This document shows positions 45,098 to 55,351 of a stretch of 64,000 nucleotides of DNA, piece after piece. Positions within the stretch are counted from its first letter, which is position 1. Each line of letters starts with the position of its first letter. The notes beneath the pieces were generated by a model. That model did not search any database and was not told where the DNA came from. It saw only the letters and a list, made by a program, of their open reading frames with translations. A program made the translations under genes and the position numbers. Source of the DNA: Mesotaenium endlicherianum (Eukaryota; Streptophyta; Zygnematophyceae; Zygnematales; Mesotaeniaceae); the NCBI GenBank assembly GCA_009602735.1, contig WELA01009360.1, forward strand, positions 690,278 through 754,277, given 5' to 3'.

Positions 45098-45620
45098 TTG
45101 GAGCGCCAGCGTGCTTTGCCACGGAATGTCACGGTCGATAACCGGCATGCCTTTTCTCTGATTGATGGGCTTGCTCCACGGGTGGTAATCCTGGACACGG
45201 GTGCCCAAACTGTTCTTCTGGGGGCTGTGATGTGTCAAAAGCTGCACATAACCTCCGCAGACCTTCAACCCTGCCCTAACCCAGTTTCCACCACCATGTC
45301 CGCCTTACACACTAAGGCTTACCAAACCCGACGACGCATTCCCATCACTCTTAAAGCTCATACCCCAGCCGCAGTCACATTATACGCACAGTGCATGATT
45401 ATTGAGTTTACGTCCTATGATGTCCTTCTAGGCCAGGAGTTTAACCTAATAGTAGGTCTCGCCGTGGACAACTGGCAGGGTATAGCTACCTACCGTGTCG
45501 ATTTCGAGTCCTCCGATCACCATTTAGATTACTTGCCTCTCATCCTCACGCACTCCCCTTCCTCGCCTGTTCATGTCGCGTCCGTTTTTGCAGTCACACT
45601 AGACGATGTTAGTCCCGCAG
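45098..45620 (+). pseudogene. Element D aspartic protease region
   Basis: Retropepsin-like: PRVVILDTGAQTVLLGA holds the D-T-G active-site triad, and FTSYDVLLGQEFNLIVGLAV is the second conserved block, shared with element E. It lies in a 308-codon frame (45098-46024) that continues into the start of the methyltransferase domain. Fossil. Confidence 0.85.
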
Positions 45621-45871
45621 ACTTGCTCGATCCTGCTTACCTGGTCCTGCACGACCTCGACCAGCCGTCACCCCTTTCCCCGTCTGTCTCTCTCCCATCG
45701 TCCTCTGCAATTTCACCTGCTACCGCTCAGCAAATTCATCGAGCTCTCCAGTTTGAGCTGCCGCCTGCAGCGCTTATTCCCCCTTCCATTCTAGTTTCTC
45801 CGCCTGCCGCTCCCCAGTCTTCCTCGCTCCCCGTCATTAACACTGCTCCTGTTCCCTGGCTGCCTCCTAGC

Positions 45872-46024
45872 GGAGGCCTTACCGTTCTCGGCCTCTTTGC
45901 AGGGTTCTCCTCGACCGTCGCCGGTCTCGTACTTAGCGGTCAGCGTATTGCACATTATTACTATTGCGATATAGACCCGACCGCACGTCTTGCTAGTTTC
46001 ACCCACCTTACCATTCTCCCCTAG
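45872..46024 (+). pseudogene. Element D DNMT3-like methyltransferase, N-terminal part
   Basis: In the same frame as the protease, after a Ser/Pro-rich linker, comes GGLTVLGLFAGFSSTVAGLV followed by YYYCDIDPTARLAS. These match motif I (S-adenosylmethionine binding, DNMT3 form VLSLFDGI) and motif II (acidic residue after the second strand) of cytosine-5 DNA methyltransferases. The rest of the domain lies beyond the solo LTR insertion, from about 47416. Known family role: methyl transfer to C5 of cytosine in DNA. Fossil; no activity implied. Confidence 0.8.
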
Positions 46025-46108
46025 GTCTTTTCCCACCTACTTCCTCTCTCAGCCTTCCACACAGCCTACTCGGCCCTTCCCCAGGACATCCGCCTCATTC
46101 AACCAGCA

Positions 46109-47415
46109 TGAAAGGGGCAGAGTGCCCTAGTGGAAGCGTAGTAACTCACGAGGAAAGGAACCAGTCGCAATCATACTAAAGAGTGCAGCGGCATATCACT
46201 AAGAAAGCTTAGGAAAATTACTCAACATCTTAAGTAGCGAGAAACTGCTTACAAATGATGTAGGATGGAAGGCCTTGTCATTACAAACCCGTAAAAAGAC
46301 ATTTATCGACATTACTAGAATATTCTATATTAGGCGCGCTAGGCTAAATCGAAACTTCTAGGTAAATTGACCTAGTCGGCACTTCGCGTCAGCCGAACTT
46401 ACGTGAAGGTTCGAGATCACTGTGACGGGCCAGATTGCTCGACGCTGTCGATCAATCCAACGGTCGCGCTCACCGCAAATTAAGGACAGTCGTCAGCCGA
46501 CCTCAAAACTAATTAAACTTCAGAAATCCGTAACTCTCTTGATGTAAGGTCATAGGTTTATGAAGTGCATTTTTGAGTTTCAAAATTGTGTGTTTTGTTT
46601 GTGTAATAGTATAGAGTGCATTTTTTTGATCATTTTGATATAAAGTTCATCAAATTTGGTCAAGTATTGAGAGAGTTATGGATTTCCAAAGGTTAATTAG
46701 TTTTGAGGTCGGTTGACGACTGTCCTTGATTTGCGGTGAGCGCGACCGTCGGATTGACCGACAGCGTCGAGCAATCTGACCCGTTAGAATGAACTCGAAC
46801 CTTCACGTAAGTTCGGCTGACGCGGAGTGCCGACTAGGTCGATTTACCTAGGAGTTTCGGTTTAGCCTAGCGCGTCTAAGATGGAATATTCTAGTAATGT
46901 CGATGCATGTATGTGGACGTCAATTCGGCCCGACAAGTCAGATTAGACTGATCTGGCTTACTCACGAAGATTCTGGAAGGGACGATTTGACGAACACTTA
47001 GGAAAATCCGTAGCTTCCTCCTAGAGAGGAGCATTTAGGCAGAAAATTATAAGTAGGCATAACTTCTTTGTTTCTTATCAGTTTTCACTTCTGTAAATTT
47101 CTACGGGTTTGTAATGACAAGACCTTTCATCCTCCACCATTTGTGAGCAGTTTCTTGCCACTCAAAATGTCAAGTAATTTTTCTAAGCTTTTTTAACAAT
47201 ATGCCGCTGCACTCTTTAGTATGATTGCAACTAGTTCCTTTCCTCGTGAGTCACTACGCTTCCACTAGGGCACTCTGCCCCTTTCACTTATTACTTAACT
47301 AAATTTGATGAACTTTATATCAAAATGACCACAAAAATGCACTCTATACTTCTATACCATCAAAACATACTTTCATGATAATCAAAAATGCACTTTATGA
47401 ACCTATTACCTTACA
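46109..47415 (-). mobile_element. Solo LTR of the A family (outer), inside element D
   Basis: A minus-orientation A LTR flanked by an exact 5-bp duplication CAGCA (46104-46108 and 47416-47420). It is itself split by a second A LTR at 46543-47286. Its pieces are 46109-46542 and 47287-47415. It sits within the methyltransferase part of element D. Confidence 0.9.
46543..47286 (+). mobile_element. Solo LTR of the A family (inner), nested in another A LTR
   Basis: 744 bp from TGTAAGGTCATAGG to TGCCCCTTTCA in the opposite orientation to the LTR it interrupts. Flanks are CTTGA and CTTAT, only a partial match, so the target duplication is uncertain. No interior. Confidence 0.85.
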
Positions 47416-48233
47416 CAGCACACCTACGAGCCCTGGATCCAATGCATTTGATTGTGGAGGGTTGGGAGTGTCAAGGCCATTCTTGTGCTGGGCTGGGTAA
47501 AGGTTTGCATATTCCCCGTTCACACCTCTTCTTTGAACTCATCCGCATCATTCCTCTCTTGCAAACGTCCCTAACCCATCCTCCAGCCTATCTGCTAGAG
47601 AACGTTAATTCTGCCGACGATGTTCGTGCTCACGTCCGGTCTGATTTCGACACCATTACTTCCATTCTTGGTGAGGAGGTCACTCTTAACGCTGTTGCAG
47701 TCTACGCCCACCGATCCCAGGTCTTCTGGCAAAACTTCGTCTCCCCCCTCACTTTCCGCCCCTTACTCAGTCACTTGTACGCACACTCTCCTCGTCACAT
47801 AGTTTCTGCCATTCTTGCACCCCACCGCTGTCCCATGGAGGTCCACCGTCCCGACCACCCTTCCTTCTGCCAAGTTAACCAGCTAGGGCTCCCGCGTGCT
47901 GCCTTTCCCACCCTTGTCAGCCATCCTGGATCCTACGCATTTCGCCACTTCGGGCCCGGGATGTTATTTGACTCCCTCACTCACACCTTCGTCGAACCCA
48001 CTGCATCTGAGCGTGAACTTATCCTGGGTTTTATTCCCCAAGTCACCGCGGTCCCCATCCTCTCTAACACCAACCGTTGCCAGTTCCTGGGGCGAGTTAT
48101 GGACGTGCATGTCCTTACTTGGCTTTTCTCTGTCCTGCCTACCCTCAACACTCGCATTCCTGATCCTTACCTCCACATCCCAGCTTATAACCTCCACTCT
48201 TTTGGCTGGGGGGGTGGGCTGCTGACTTTTTGA
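47416..48233 (+). pseudogene. Element D DNMT3-like methyltransferase, C-terminal part
   Basis: Coding text resumes with motif IV (VEGWECQGHSCAGLGKGL, with SHLFFELIRII like DNMT3 RLFFEFYRLL) and motif VI (PAYLLENVNSADD). Motif VIII follows (LNAVAVYAHRSQVFWQNF, like DNMT3 VSAAHRARYFWGNL). The C-terminal block has ERELILGFIPQVTAVP, then NRCQFLGRVMDVHVLTWLF, matching DNMT3 motifs IX-X (ERIFGFP, LLGRSWSVPVIRHLF). Motif order and spacing are those of a DNMT3-type catalytic domain, not DNMT1/CMT. Reverse transcriptase follows directly, so this is part of the element's polyprotein region, not a host gene hit by an insertion. Confidence 0.85.
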
Positions 48234-48313
48234 CTTCAGATCCTTCGCACGCTAGCCTTGCCTAGCAATTACAGACCTCTGCACCTTTACCTAACCCAAC
48301 CACGAACTGGGAT

Positions 48314-49050
48314 TTGGGGGAACACTTGACTGAGTGTGCGGTGCGGAAGTTTACTCACATGCTTGCTCAGAATGAAGATTGTTTTGCAAGATCAATCATG
48401 GATTTAGGTCGTTGCACAGTGTCACAGTTTACCATTGACCTTACCACCACCGCACCCGTCTTTAAGCGGGATTGCCGTCACAGTAAAGTAGAGACAGACA
48501 TTGTAGTAGAGAAGGTGGGGGAGTTGGTCGCAGCGGACATGATTGAGGAGTCCATGCCAGTCTTTGCCGCGCCTACAGTCATGCCGGCTAAAAAGGATGC
48601 TAATGGGAACTATACAGAAAAGCGTATGCGTGGGGATTACCGCGAGCTTAAAACAGTCTCTAAATTAAATCGTTATCCTATGCCATATCCCGAGGACATC
48701 TTTGATGTGCTGGAGGAAGCTAGTGTGTTTAGCGTGTTTGACCTGCGTCGCAGTTTTAACCAGATTCTCATCGACCCCAAGGATAGACACAAGACTGCCT
48801 TCTGGGCCCCAGGCGTCAATTGCACCAATGGAAGCTTATGCCCTTTGGGTTAAAGAACGCGCCCGCTCGTTTTCAACGAATCATGGACCGTGTGCTTAGT
48901 GGACTCTCTTTTGCACGTTGATATATCGATGACGTCCTCATTTTCGGTCGCATCCTAAACGAACACTTAGCTCACGTAGAGGTAGTCTTGCAGCGTTTGA
49001 AGGCTGCCGGGCTTAAGTGTCACCCTAGTAGTGTAAGATTGCTACTCTGT
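48314..49050 (+). pseudogene. Element D reverse transcriptase
   Basis: Gypsy-type reverse transcriptase: DMIEESMPVFAAPTVMPAKK, KRMRGDYRELKTVSKLNRYP, FSVFDLRRSFNQILIDPKDR in order, with an IDDVLIFGR motif near 48925. Immediately downstream of the methyltransferase part. Broken. Confidence 0.85.
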
Positions 49051-49330
49051 CAATTCCCTACGAGGGTGAGTGTCTTGCTGCGGTGTGGGGTGTAGTCCAT
49101 TTCAAGTCTTATTTGTACGGAGCTCATTTCACGCTCATCACTGACCCACCAGCCTTTGAAATGATTGATGTCTAATCAGAAACTCACGGAGAAACGCGCG
49201 CGCTGGGCACTCATACTTCAGGTATATGATTTCACTATCGAACATAAGGTTGGGTTGTGTAATCAAAACGGCGATGGGTTAAGCCGTAACCCTGACCCCT
49301 TGGACATTGATCACACGGGCACTTGATTCG
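49051..49330 (+). pseudogene. Element D RNase H region
   Basis: Coding-like text with the features of a gypsy RNase H end: a KSYLYGAHFTLITDP stretch near 49105 and NQNGDGLSRNPDP near 49265, between reverse transcriptase and integrase. Broken. Confidence 0.7.
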
Positions 49331-49479
49331 CTTCTTCTGAGCAAGAACACATCTTACCAGCCTGGCACGCTGCATATTCTTTAGGCTTGACCTCCGCGTC
49401 CTCCTTTCCCTCTGTGTATGCCGTCGGGTCTGAGTCGTGTGTGCCTCATCCAAAGTCTGATATGGACTAATACCCCCTC

Positions 49480-50392
49480 CCTGGAACACCTGCAAACACG
49501 TGTTTGGTCTGTTTCCCCCTCACATCGAGAGCGTGACCGTATCCTACACCGGTGTGTTCGTTACCACTGGCGCGAGGGCACACTACTTCGTATTTTGCCG
49601 AACCACACTCGTATTGTACCTCCTCTCGTTGAGCGTGTTCCCTTGATTTGTAAAGTTCATGAGGAGTCTGGGCATTTTGGGGTCAAGCGCACTAGCAACC
49701 TTCTGCAAACAAAATATTGGTGGGAGGGTCTAGTCCAACAAGTCGTCGTTTTTGTTCGATTGTGCAAGTCATGTGATCTAGTTAAGAACACTTCCAACGC
49801 GCTTCCGTCTGAACTCAGCCCTCGCCCCTTGCGTGGTCTGTTTTATCGATGGTCTCTTGGTCTTGCCGGGCCCCTTCCCATCTCCAAGCATTGTATGCGT
49901 TACGTCTTAGTCATGATCGAGCACCACACTAAGTGGATCGAGTTAGTCAGCATTCCCGATAAGTCTAGTGCGTATATTGCCCGATCTTTCACTGAGCGAG
50001 TGTTGTGTCGTTATGGCGCTTGTGCCGAAGTCCTTACCAATGGTGGTGCCGAGTTCCAGGGCGAGCTAAACAAGCTGCTAGATAAGTTGTTCATAGACCA
50101 TCGTACTACTTCACGCGATCACCCTCAGGCTGATGGGTTGGCCGAACGGATTGTCCAGACCGTTAAGCGTAGCCTACGCAAGCATGCTCTCACTCAAGAT
50201 GTGTCGGACTGGGATGTCACATTCCATGGTTGGCTATGGGCTATAATTTCAGTAACCAGGCCTCCTTGCGTTCCTACTCTTATTACTACCTTCTATACGA
50301 TCGTAAGTCCCTCTTGCCGGCTGCTATCCGTCGTCGCGTCACTAATTCCTTTGAGTCTTGATGATCCTGATGTGCTTCTATCTCATTTTTGA
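49480..50392 (+). pseudogene. Element D integrase (DDE type)
   Basis: Zinc-binding part (ICKVHEESGHFGVKRTSNLL, LCKSCDLVKN) followed by the catalytic core (YRWSLGLAGPLPISK, MIEHHTKWIELVSIP, LTNGGAEFQGELNKLLDK, HPQADGLAERIVQTVK), the usual order of a retroviral-type DDE integrase. No tyrosine recombinase motifs were seen anywhere in D, which matters because its repeat layout is otherwise DIRS-like. Broken. Confidence 0.87.
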
Positions 50393-50754
50393 ATGAACGT
50401 GTCGCTCTCTTTCGTAAGCACATGCCTATTGCCATGGGCAATCTGCTCACCGCCCAGCATTGTGACACCCTTCGTTATGCTCGCTTGCAGAGTGGGGTCA
50501 ATAAACCCTGGTTTGTTAACTTTGAGGTCGGTGACTATGTCTATTTGCAGCGTGCGATGGAGGACACTTTAGACGTCGATGCTATTCTTGTTATCTTACG
50601 TGTTCATATCGTCAGTCCCAACGGCGTTCTCACCCTTGAGGGTTCCGACGATTGTACTATACGTGAGAACATGAAAAACTGTGCACCTTGTCACTTACCT
50701 AATATTTGTAACAATATCAACCCTTTGCAAGCAATCGTCCCTGCCAACCACCCT

Positions 50755-50904
50755 TGTCGTGGGTGTAGGTCCTCCCGTCGTCCTGCATCTATGCTATTGT
50801 GCGACGCTTGCAACTCTGGTTGGCATCTTGCCTGCCCCACTCCTCCTCTAACTCGCGTGCCTGCAGGAGACTGGTTCTGCCTTGCCTGCAAACCGCCTCC
50901 CTAG
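50755..50904 (+). CDS. Element D C-terminal PHD finger
   Basis: The frame ending at 50904 closes with a complete C4HC3 zinc-finger pattern: CRGC, then LLCDACNSGWHLAC, then GDWFCLACKPPP. The aromatic-x-C spacing before the last cysteine pair (WFCLAC) is diagnostic of PHD fingers rather than RING or LIM. PHD fingers typically bind histone H3 tails. In chromoviruses such as C and H this position at the integrase C-terminus holds a chromodomain, so a role in target-site choice is a reasonable inference. Fossil of a mobile element. Confidence 0.85.
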   Translation, partial: CRGCRSSRRPASMLLCDACNSGWHLACPTPPLTRVPAGDWFCLACKPPP

Positions 50905-51341
50905 CGTAGAACCCTCTCATTACGTTTTCTTTCCTTTCTCGTGCACTCCGCGCGATTTGCTTATACGCTGGCTCCCTCGCTGTTGCTGGTCCCCCTCCCC
51001 CGTCGTGGTGGGAACAGTTTTTGCTCGCCGATTCGCGGAGTCTTCCACCACCGACGCTCACGGCTTCTATCGCTGATGCTCTACGCGGGAGTTTCTTGGC
51101 GGACGCGCGCATCCCCACTGAGTGGCCCGCTGCTGGCAGTCGTCAGTCGGCCGTTTCGCCCCGTCTCTTCACCGTCACCAATTCCTACATCGTTTCAATT
51201 CGTCACGTGTACCACTTGGAGTATGTTTCTTTAGGGTTTTATTTCCCAGGGTCGCCCGAGGCTGTCCTCTCCTCCATCGTTCCCGACGATTGCATTTTAG
51301 AGCCTCCACGTTCAGCTGCGCTCTCGCCCCCTCGTCCTCAG

Positions 51342-51356
51342 CTGGGAGGGTTGGGT
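51342..51356 (+). promoter_or_regulatory. Polypurine-like tract before B1, element D
   Basis: A GGGAGGGTTGGG run immediately precedes B1, in the same relation to B1 as in element E. Confidence 0.5.
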
Positions 51357-51615
51357 TTCATTGCTCACTTTTTCCTTAATTCTTTGCGGACTTAGCTGCC
51401 CCAGTAGTGCCCACTAGTGCCCAGGCTTCTAGTATTATTTTTCATATTCACGGCTCATAATCTGTGGGCTTTTCCTTCCACTCGGGGAGGTATTTACCCA
51501 CCAGCACGTAGATTAGTCAGTCCTTGCATACCCTTGGAGTATTTCCCTTTGAGGGGTTTGTCCTTCCTTGCCCTGGCGTTGCCTAGCATCCTCCGATAGT
51601 CTCAGTCACAACAGC
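51357..51615 (+). repeat. Element D repeat B1
   Basis: About 259 bp, from TTTCATTGCTCAC to CAGTCACAACAGC, directly joined to A2. Matches B2 at 52497-52749. Confidence 0.85.
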
Positions 51616-52496
51616 TGTCATGCTTCGTGCCGTTGAGTCTCTCGCGTGTCTGGTCCAGGTGATCTGGGGTGGTGGGTGTTGACAGGCTAGTGGTTAGTCG
51701 AGTTAGGGTGGTAGGTGAGGAGGACTTAGTTTACAAACGACTGCAGTAAGCACTTGGACCTGTGATCCGCTCACGAGGTTCTGCTGTTGAGCAGCTGTGA
51801 GGTTCCGTCCGGATCCCGCGCATTTCCCTCTACCTTCACACGTGGTCCTGCCGCCCACACGTGTGGAGGTCGACCCACGAGTCCCCTCGCTCGTTGGGTC
51901 GGCGCTGGTACCAAGTGGGAGCTGTAGTTACCTGTGGCCTAGTCATCATGTACGATAGGCAGCCCCGCTGGGTATGCCCACGGGGTTGTTAGGGGTTTAG
52001 GAGAGTATGGGCGTGCACATGGGGTTGGGGTGTCGTCTCGTCGTACTACGCCGTCCTTTTTGATTTAGTTCTTTTTATGTATTAGTTATAGCGTTTATGG
52101 TTTTGTTGGTGTGACGCGATCACGCGTCACCCGAGTAGGTAGCGATTACGATTGAGTTTCACTTTCGGCACTGGACTAGAGGTTTGTGGGTGTGCTATTT
52201 AGGCCGCGAGCTAACACTCATAGAGTGTTTGCATTTGTATGTCGCTTGCTGCTTCTATACCATATTTTCTCACTTACTCTTGTCTATGCATATCCCTTGC
52301 TGTTGTACTTGTTCGTTACCTCACACATTGTAGTAAGGTACTTCATAGTCTAAAAATGCTGCGGATTTGCTAGCCTAGAGTCTTGTGGAGTTGAAGCCCG
52401 CCATAACATTGCTAGCCTAGTCAATAGACACTTCCTCTTCCTCGCTCATCTACACCCAGTAGTCCTAGCTCGTCCGCTCACGTTCCTAGCCTTTCA
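51616..52496 (+). repeat. Element D repeat A2
   Basis: 881 bp from TGTCATGCTTCGTGCCG to CTAGCCTTTCA, matching A1. Confidence 0.9.
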
Positions 52497-52749
52497 TAGC
52501 TCACTTTTTTCTTAGTTCTTTGCGTAGTTAGCTGCTCCAGTAATGCCCACTAGTGCCCAGACTTCTAGTATTATTTTTCATATTCACAGCTCATAAGCTG
52601 TGGGCTTTTCCTTCCGCTAGCGGAGGTTTTTACCCACCAGCACGTGGATTAGTCAGTCCTTGCATACCCTTGGAGTATTTCCCTTTGAGGGTTCCGTCCT
52701 TCCTTGCCCTGGCGATGCCTAGTGTCCTCCGACAGTCTCAGTCACGACA
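52497..52749 (+). repeat. Element D repeat B2 (right end)
   Basis: About 253 bp ending CTCAGTCACGACA, after which satellite resumes at GGATGAGGGATGTAATGG. Confidence 0.85.
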
Positions 52750-53300
52750 GGATGAGGGATGTAATGGCTCCAAATACTCCCCATTCTGAATACAAAGACA
52801 AGGGACCATTAGGTCCATGTCCAACTATATGGGAAGGATACTAAAAAGAGAGAAACAAATGATCCATTAGATTGGGTGCGAGGGGCGAGTCAGGAGATGA
52901 GCGCAACTTACACTATCCTACCTACAGATGGTGCCATACTGAAGGGATGAAGGATGTAATGGCTCCACATATTCCGCAATATGTATACAAAGACGTACAC
53001 CATTTTAGCCCATAAAATCATCTTTCAAGGATAGTTGAAAGAGTGTTACGTTTACTCTGAGGGAAAGCAAGGGGAAGTCAACGAGATAGAGCGCAACTGC
53101 ACTATCCTACCTATGAAGGTGCCATTTGAAAGGGATGAGGGATGTAATGGGTGAACATACTCATTTACACTAATGTGAAGATTAGATATCAATAGCTCTA
53201 TTGAGAAACCTTTGGCAAGAATGATAAAAAGATTGTAAGAGGGGAGTTAGAGGCAAAACAGGTAATCGAGCGCAGCTGGCAAAAGTAGAGCTATGGAGGG
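52750..53300 (-). repeat. Satellite array, reverse orientation, right of element D
   Basis: About three diverged units with GGGATGTAATGGCTCCA, GGGCGAGTC and GAGCGCAACTT words. This continues the array interrupted at 32003. It fades into unrelated DNA around 53300. Confidence 0.82.
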
Positions 53301-54317
53301 TTGTAGATTTAGTGGATGTGGGACTTATGGCTGGGAAAAAAATGATACAATATAAAAGCATGTAATCACTCACCACAGTGACAAGCCTTTCAGGAGGAAA
53401 GTCAAGAAAAGAAAAAAATAATGAAAAGTAAGAATAAAGAAAATATAGTAACCAATATTACATCATTCAATGTTGTTGTCTCCATATGAAAATACGAGGT
53501 AAGTATGTGAGATTAAAATGATGCATGAAAATGTACAATCCATAAAATATAAAATGAAATATGGACCCATATATCACTAAAAATCACTGACATCAAATTA
53601 AAGCGAAGGCAACGGATGAAGCGCAAAAATAGCAATATTACCAAATATTACAATTAAAACTGGAATACACAAGGATAAGGTTTTACTCGGTGGACGGCTT
53701 TTTTTGATTGAATGTAGAACAACACCATATACATATCGCATGTATAGGATTCTTTTATATATTAATAAAAGTTATTAACGTTCACATCGTACATAACATG
53801 TGATGACATCGTAGCTATTGGCATAGGACAATAATTTTCATTAATAAACTCACATTATGTTGTGGTATGCATTTACTTAACTTGACCATGCTTGTAAAGA
53901 TCAGGATACATTAAGAAACCTTTAGAAAATAGTTAAATATACATGTCGATAGAGTCAAACACAAACAACGTTTAGAAGGTGTTACGCCTAGTTACAACCG
54001 GCAAATAACCGGTGCTGTCTGCTCGGCAATTGTGACAGCCGACCGCAGTCGGCCGATTAAATGCCGTGCCGGCGGTTCGCTGCGGCAAATAGTCAAACAT
54101 CCGTTGGACGCTACGCTTAAAATCAAACAAGTTGCAAACAATACGACGAAAATCAAATATTCGTACATTACGGTGTGTCCAACAAAAACCGCTACGCAAA
54201 AAATCAATGTTTGAGAGCTGCCTGCGGCGCTTTTTCAACTTGGCGCAAAAAATCAATGCAACAGAGAAAGCGGCGACGCACTTGCAACTTTTGCAAAAAA
54301 AAAAAAATAATTTCGAG
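53301..54317. other. AT-rich non-coding DNA, no gene seen
   Basis: AT-rich to about 53960, with no protein-like frame. From 53970 to 54300 the composition changes to a GC-richer, palindrome-rich stretch (GACCGCAGTCGG, AAATAACCGG) that looks like part of another old repeat. Partial inverse resemblance to 55350-55480 suggests the Mutator-like element landed inside that repeat. Confidence 0.4.
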
Positions 54318-55341
54318 GGGCAAATTACCAAAGTAAAATCTAGCACTCCAAGTTTTGTTATTTCAAAACTAGCACTCGCGCATGTAAGGTCAGGCCACGT
54401 AGGCCTTACATGATCAAATGACGTGCCACACAAATTCGCACGCGACCCTTCCTGACACACCATTTCTCTCTTTCGTTTCTCTTCCACCACCACTTTTGTA
54501 ATTGACCCACCTTCGCGATCCAAACTGCCCAAGGACGCCAAATTTCGGGTGGACACATTGTCGCTACCTTCATTTTACTCTCCAAAACTCTTTGAAGGCA
54601 TTGACCGCTTTGCCGAGCCTCCAAATCAAAGACGACTTTTTGAACTCCATAGCTGGGTCTAAACCTCGGCGGGTTAGGCAAGCCCTCCTCATGTGTGCTC
54701 GGGGTACGAGTTAGGGTTTACGTACTGGGGTCATCCTCTCTTACATCGAAAATTCGAAACATGTCTCCGAAATGGATTATAACATTCATTTTCAATCACT
54801 CTTCCAGTCACATGATCCTCCATCATACCGCGAAGTTATATGCTCCATAATATGATGGGAAATGTGCTTTCTTCCCCACCTACTTGTGTATACCTTCAAA
54901 TTGTACCTAAATGCTTATGGCTATGTGGTTAGGAGGAGCATATTAAAAATGGAATCGGTTTGTGGCAAAATTAGCTACTTGTGATTACGTTCCTACCTGA
55001 AATAGCAGAGAAAAAAATGAATATTGTCTCTCAAGAAAATATAGGGTTAGAAAATAAAGGCGCAAGAAATGGGTCACGAAAATACCTGTGGACCAATTTT
55101 TGGTAGTTCGGTTCTTGTAATTGGGCAGTTGGAAAAGTGGTGGTGGTCTATTTTGGACACGAAAGAGAGAAGTGGTATGTCAGGTAGGGTCGCGTGCGAA
55201 TTCGTGTGGCACGTCATTTGATCGTGTAAAACTCACTTGGACTCACCTTACATGCGCGAGTGCTAGTTTTGTAATAACAAAATTTGGGAGTGCTATTTGT
55301 AGAATAAACGAAAGTCGGAGTGCTACTTTGGTAATTTGCCC
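54318..55341. mobile_element. Mutator-like inverted-repeat element, non-autonomous
   Basis: 1024 bp with terminal inverted repeats of about 190-220 bp (left 54318-54509, right 55121-55341), both starting GGGCAAATTACCAAAGT from outside in. The right arm carries about 30 bp not in the left. Flanking target duplication is exact and 10 bp: TAATTTCGAG at 54308-54317 and 55342-55351. Long TIRs and a 9-11 bp duplication are the hallmark of Mutator-like elements. The roughly 600-bp centre has no transposase. It has a protein-like stretch (LPSLQIKDDFLNSIAG, then KPRRVRQALLMCARG) before a possible donor (GGG|gtacga) near 54705, which could be a captured exon; no family recognised. Confidence 0.85.
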
Positions 55342-55351
55342 TAATTTCGAG

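Larger units (their letters stand above)
32004..52749 (+). mobile_element. Element D: gypsy-type element with DNMT3-like and PHD domains, split direct repeats
   Basis: Inserted in the reverse satellite. Layout: A1 (32004-32885), interior, B1 (about 51357-51615), A2 (51616-52496), B2 (52497-52749). Interior order: gag, aspartic protease, DNMT3-like cytosine-5 methyltransferase, reverse transcriptase, RNase H, DDE integrase, PHD finger. It carries a full C element at 35273-44025 and nested solo A LTRs at 46109-47415; without these it is about 10.7 kb. Ends are TGTCATT and ACGACA. Satellite to the left ends at GCCATTTTTAAG plus TAAT and resumes on the right at GGATGAGGG, the expected next bases of the unit, with no target duplication. 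A1 and A2 differ by about 2-3% by eye. Broken, with perhaps around ten breaks besides the insertions. Confidence 0.85.

Noticed and set aside
47388-48233. A free-standing host DNA methyltransferase gene
   Set aside because: Its first motifs lie in the protease frame of element D and reverse transcriptase follows directly, so it belongs to the element.
51357-52749. D as an ordinary LTR element with a 3' LTR of B+A and a stray B copy
   Set aside because: The stray B ends exactly at the element joint, the left end lacks B, and element E shows the same arrangement; a split-repeat layout explains both. Kept as an alternative in the findings.
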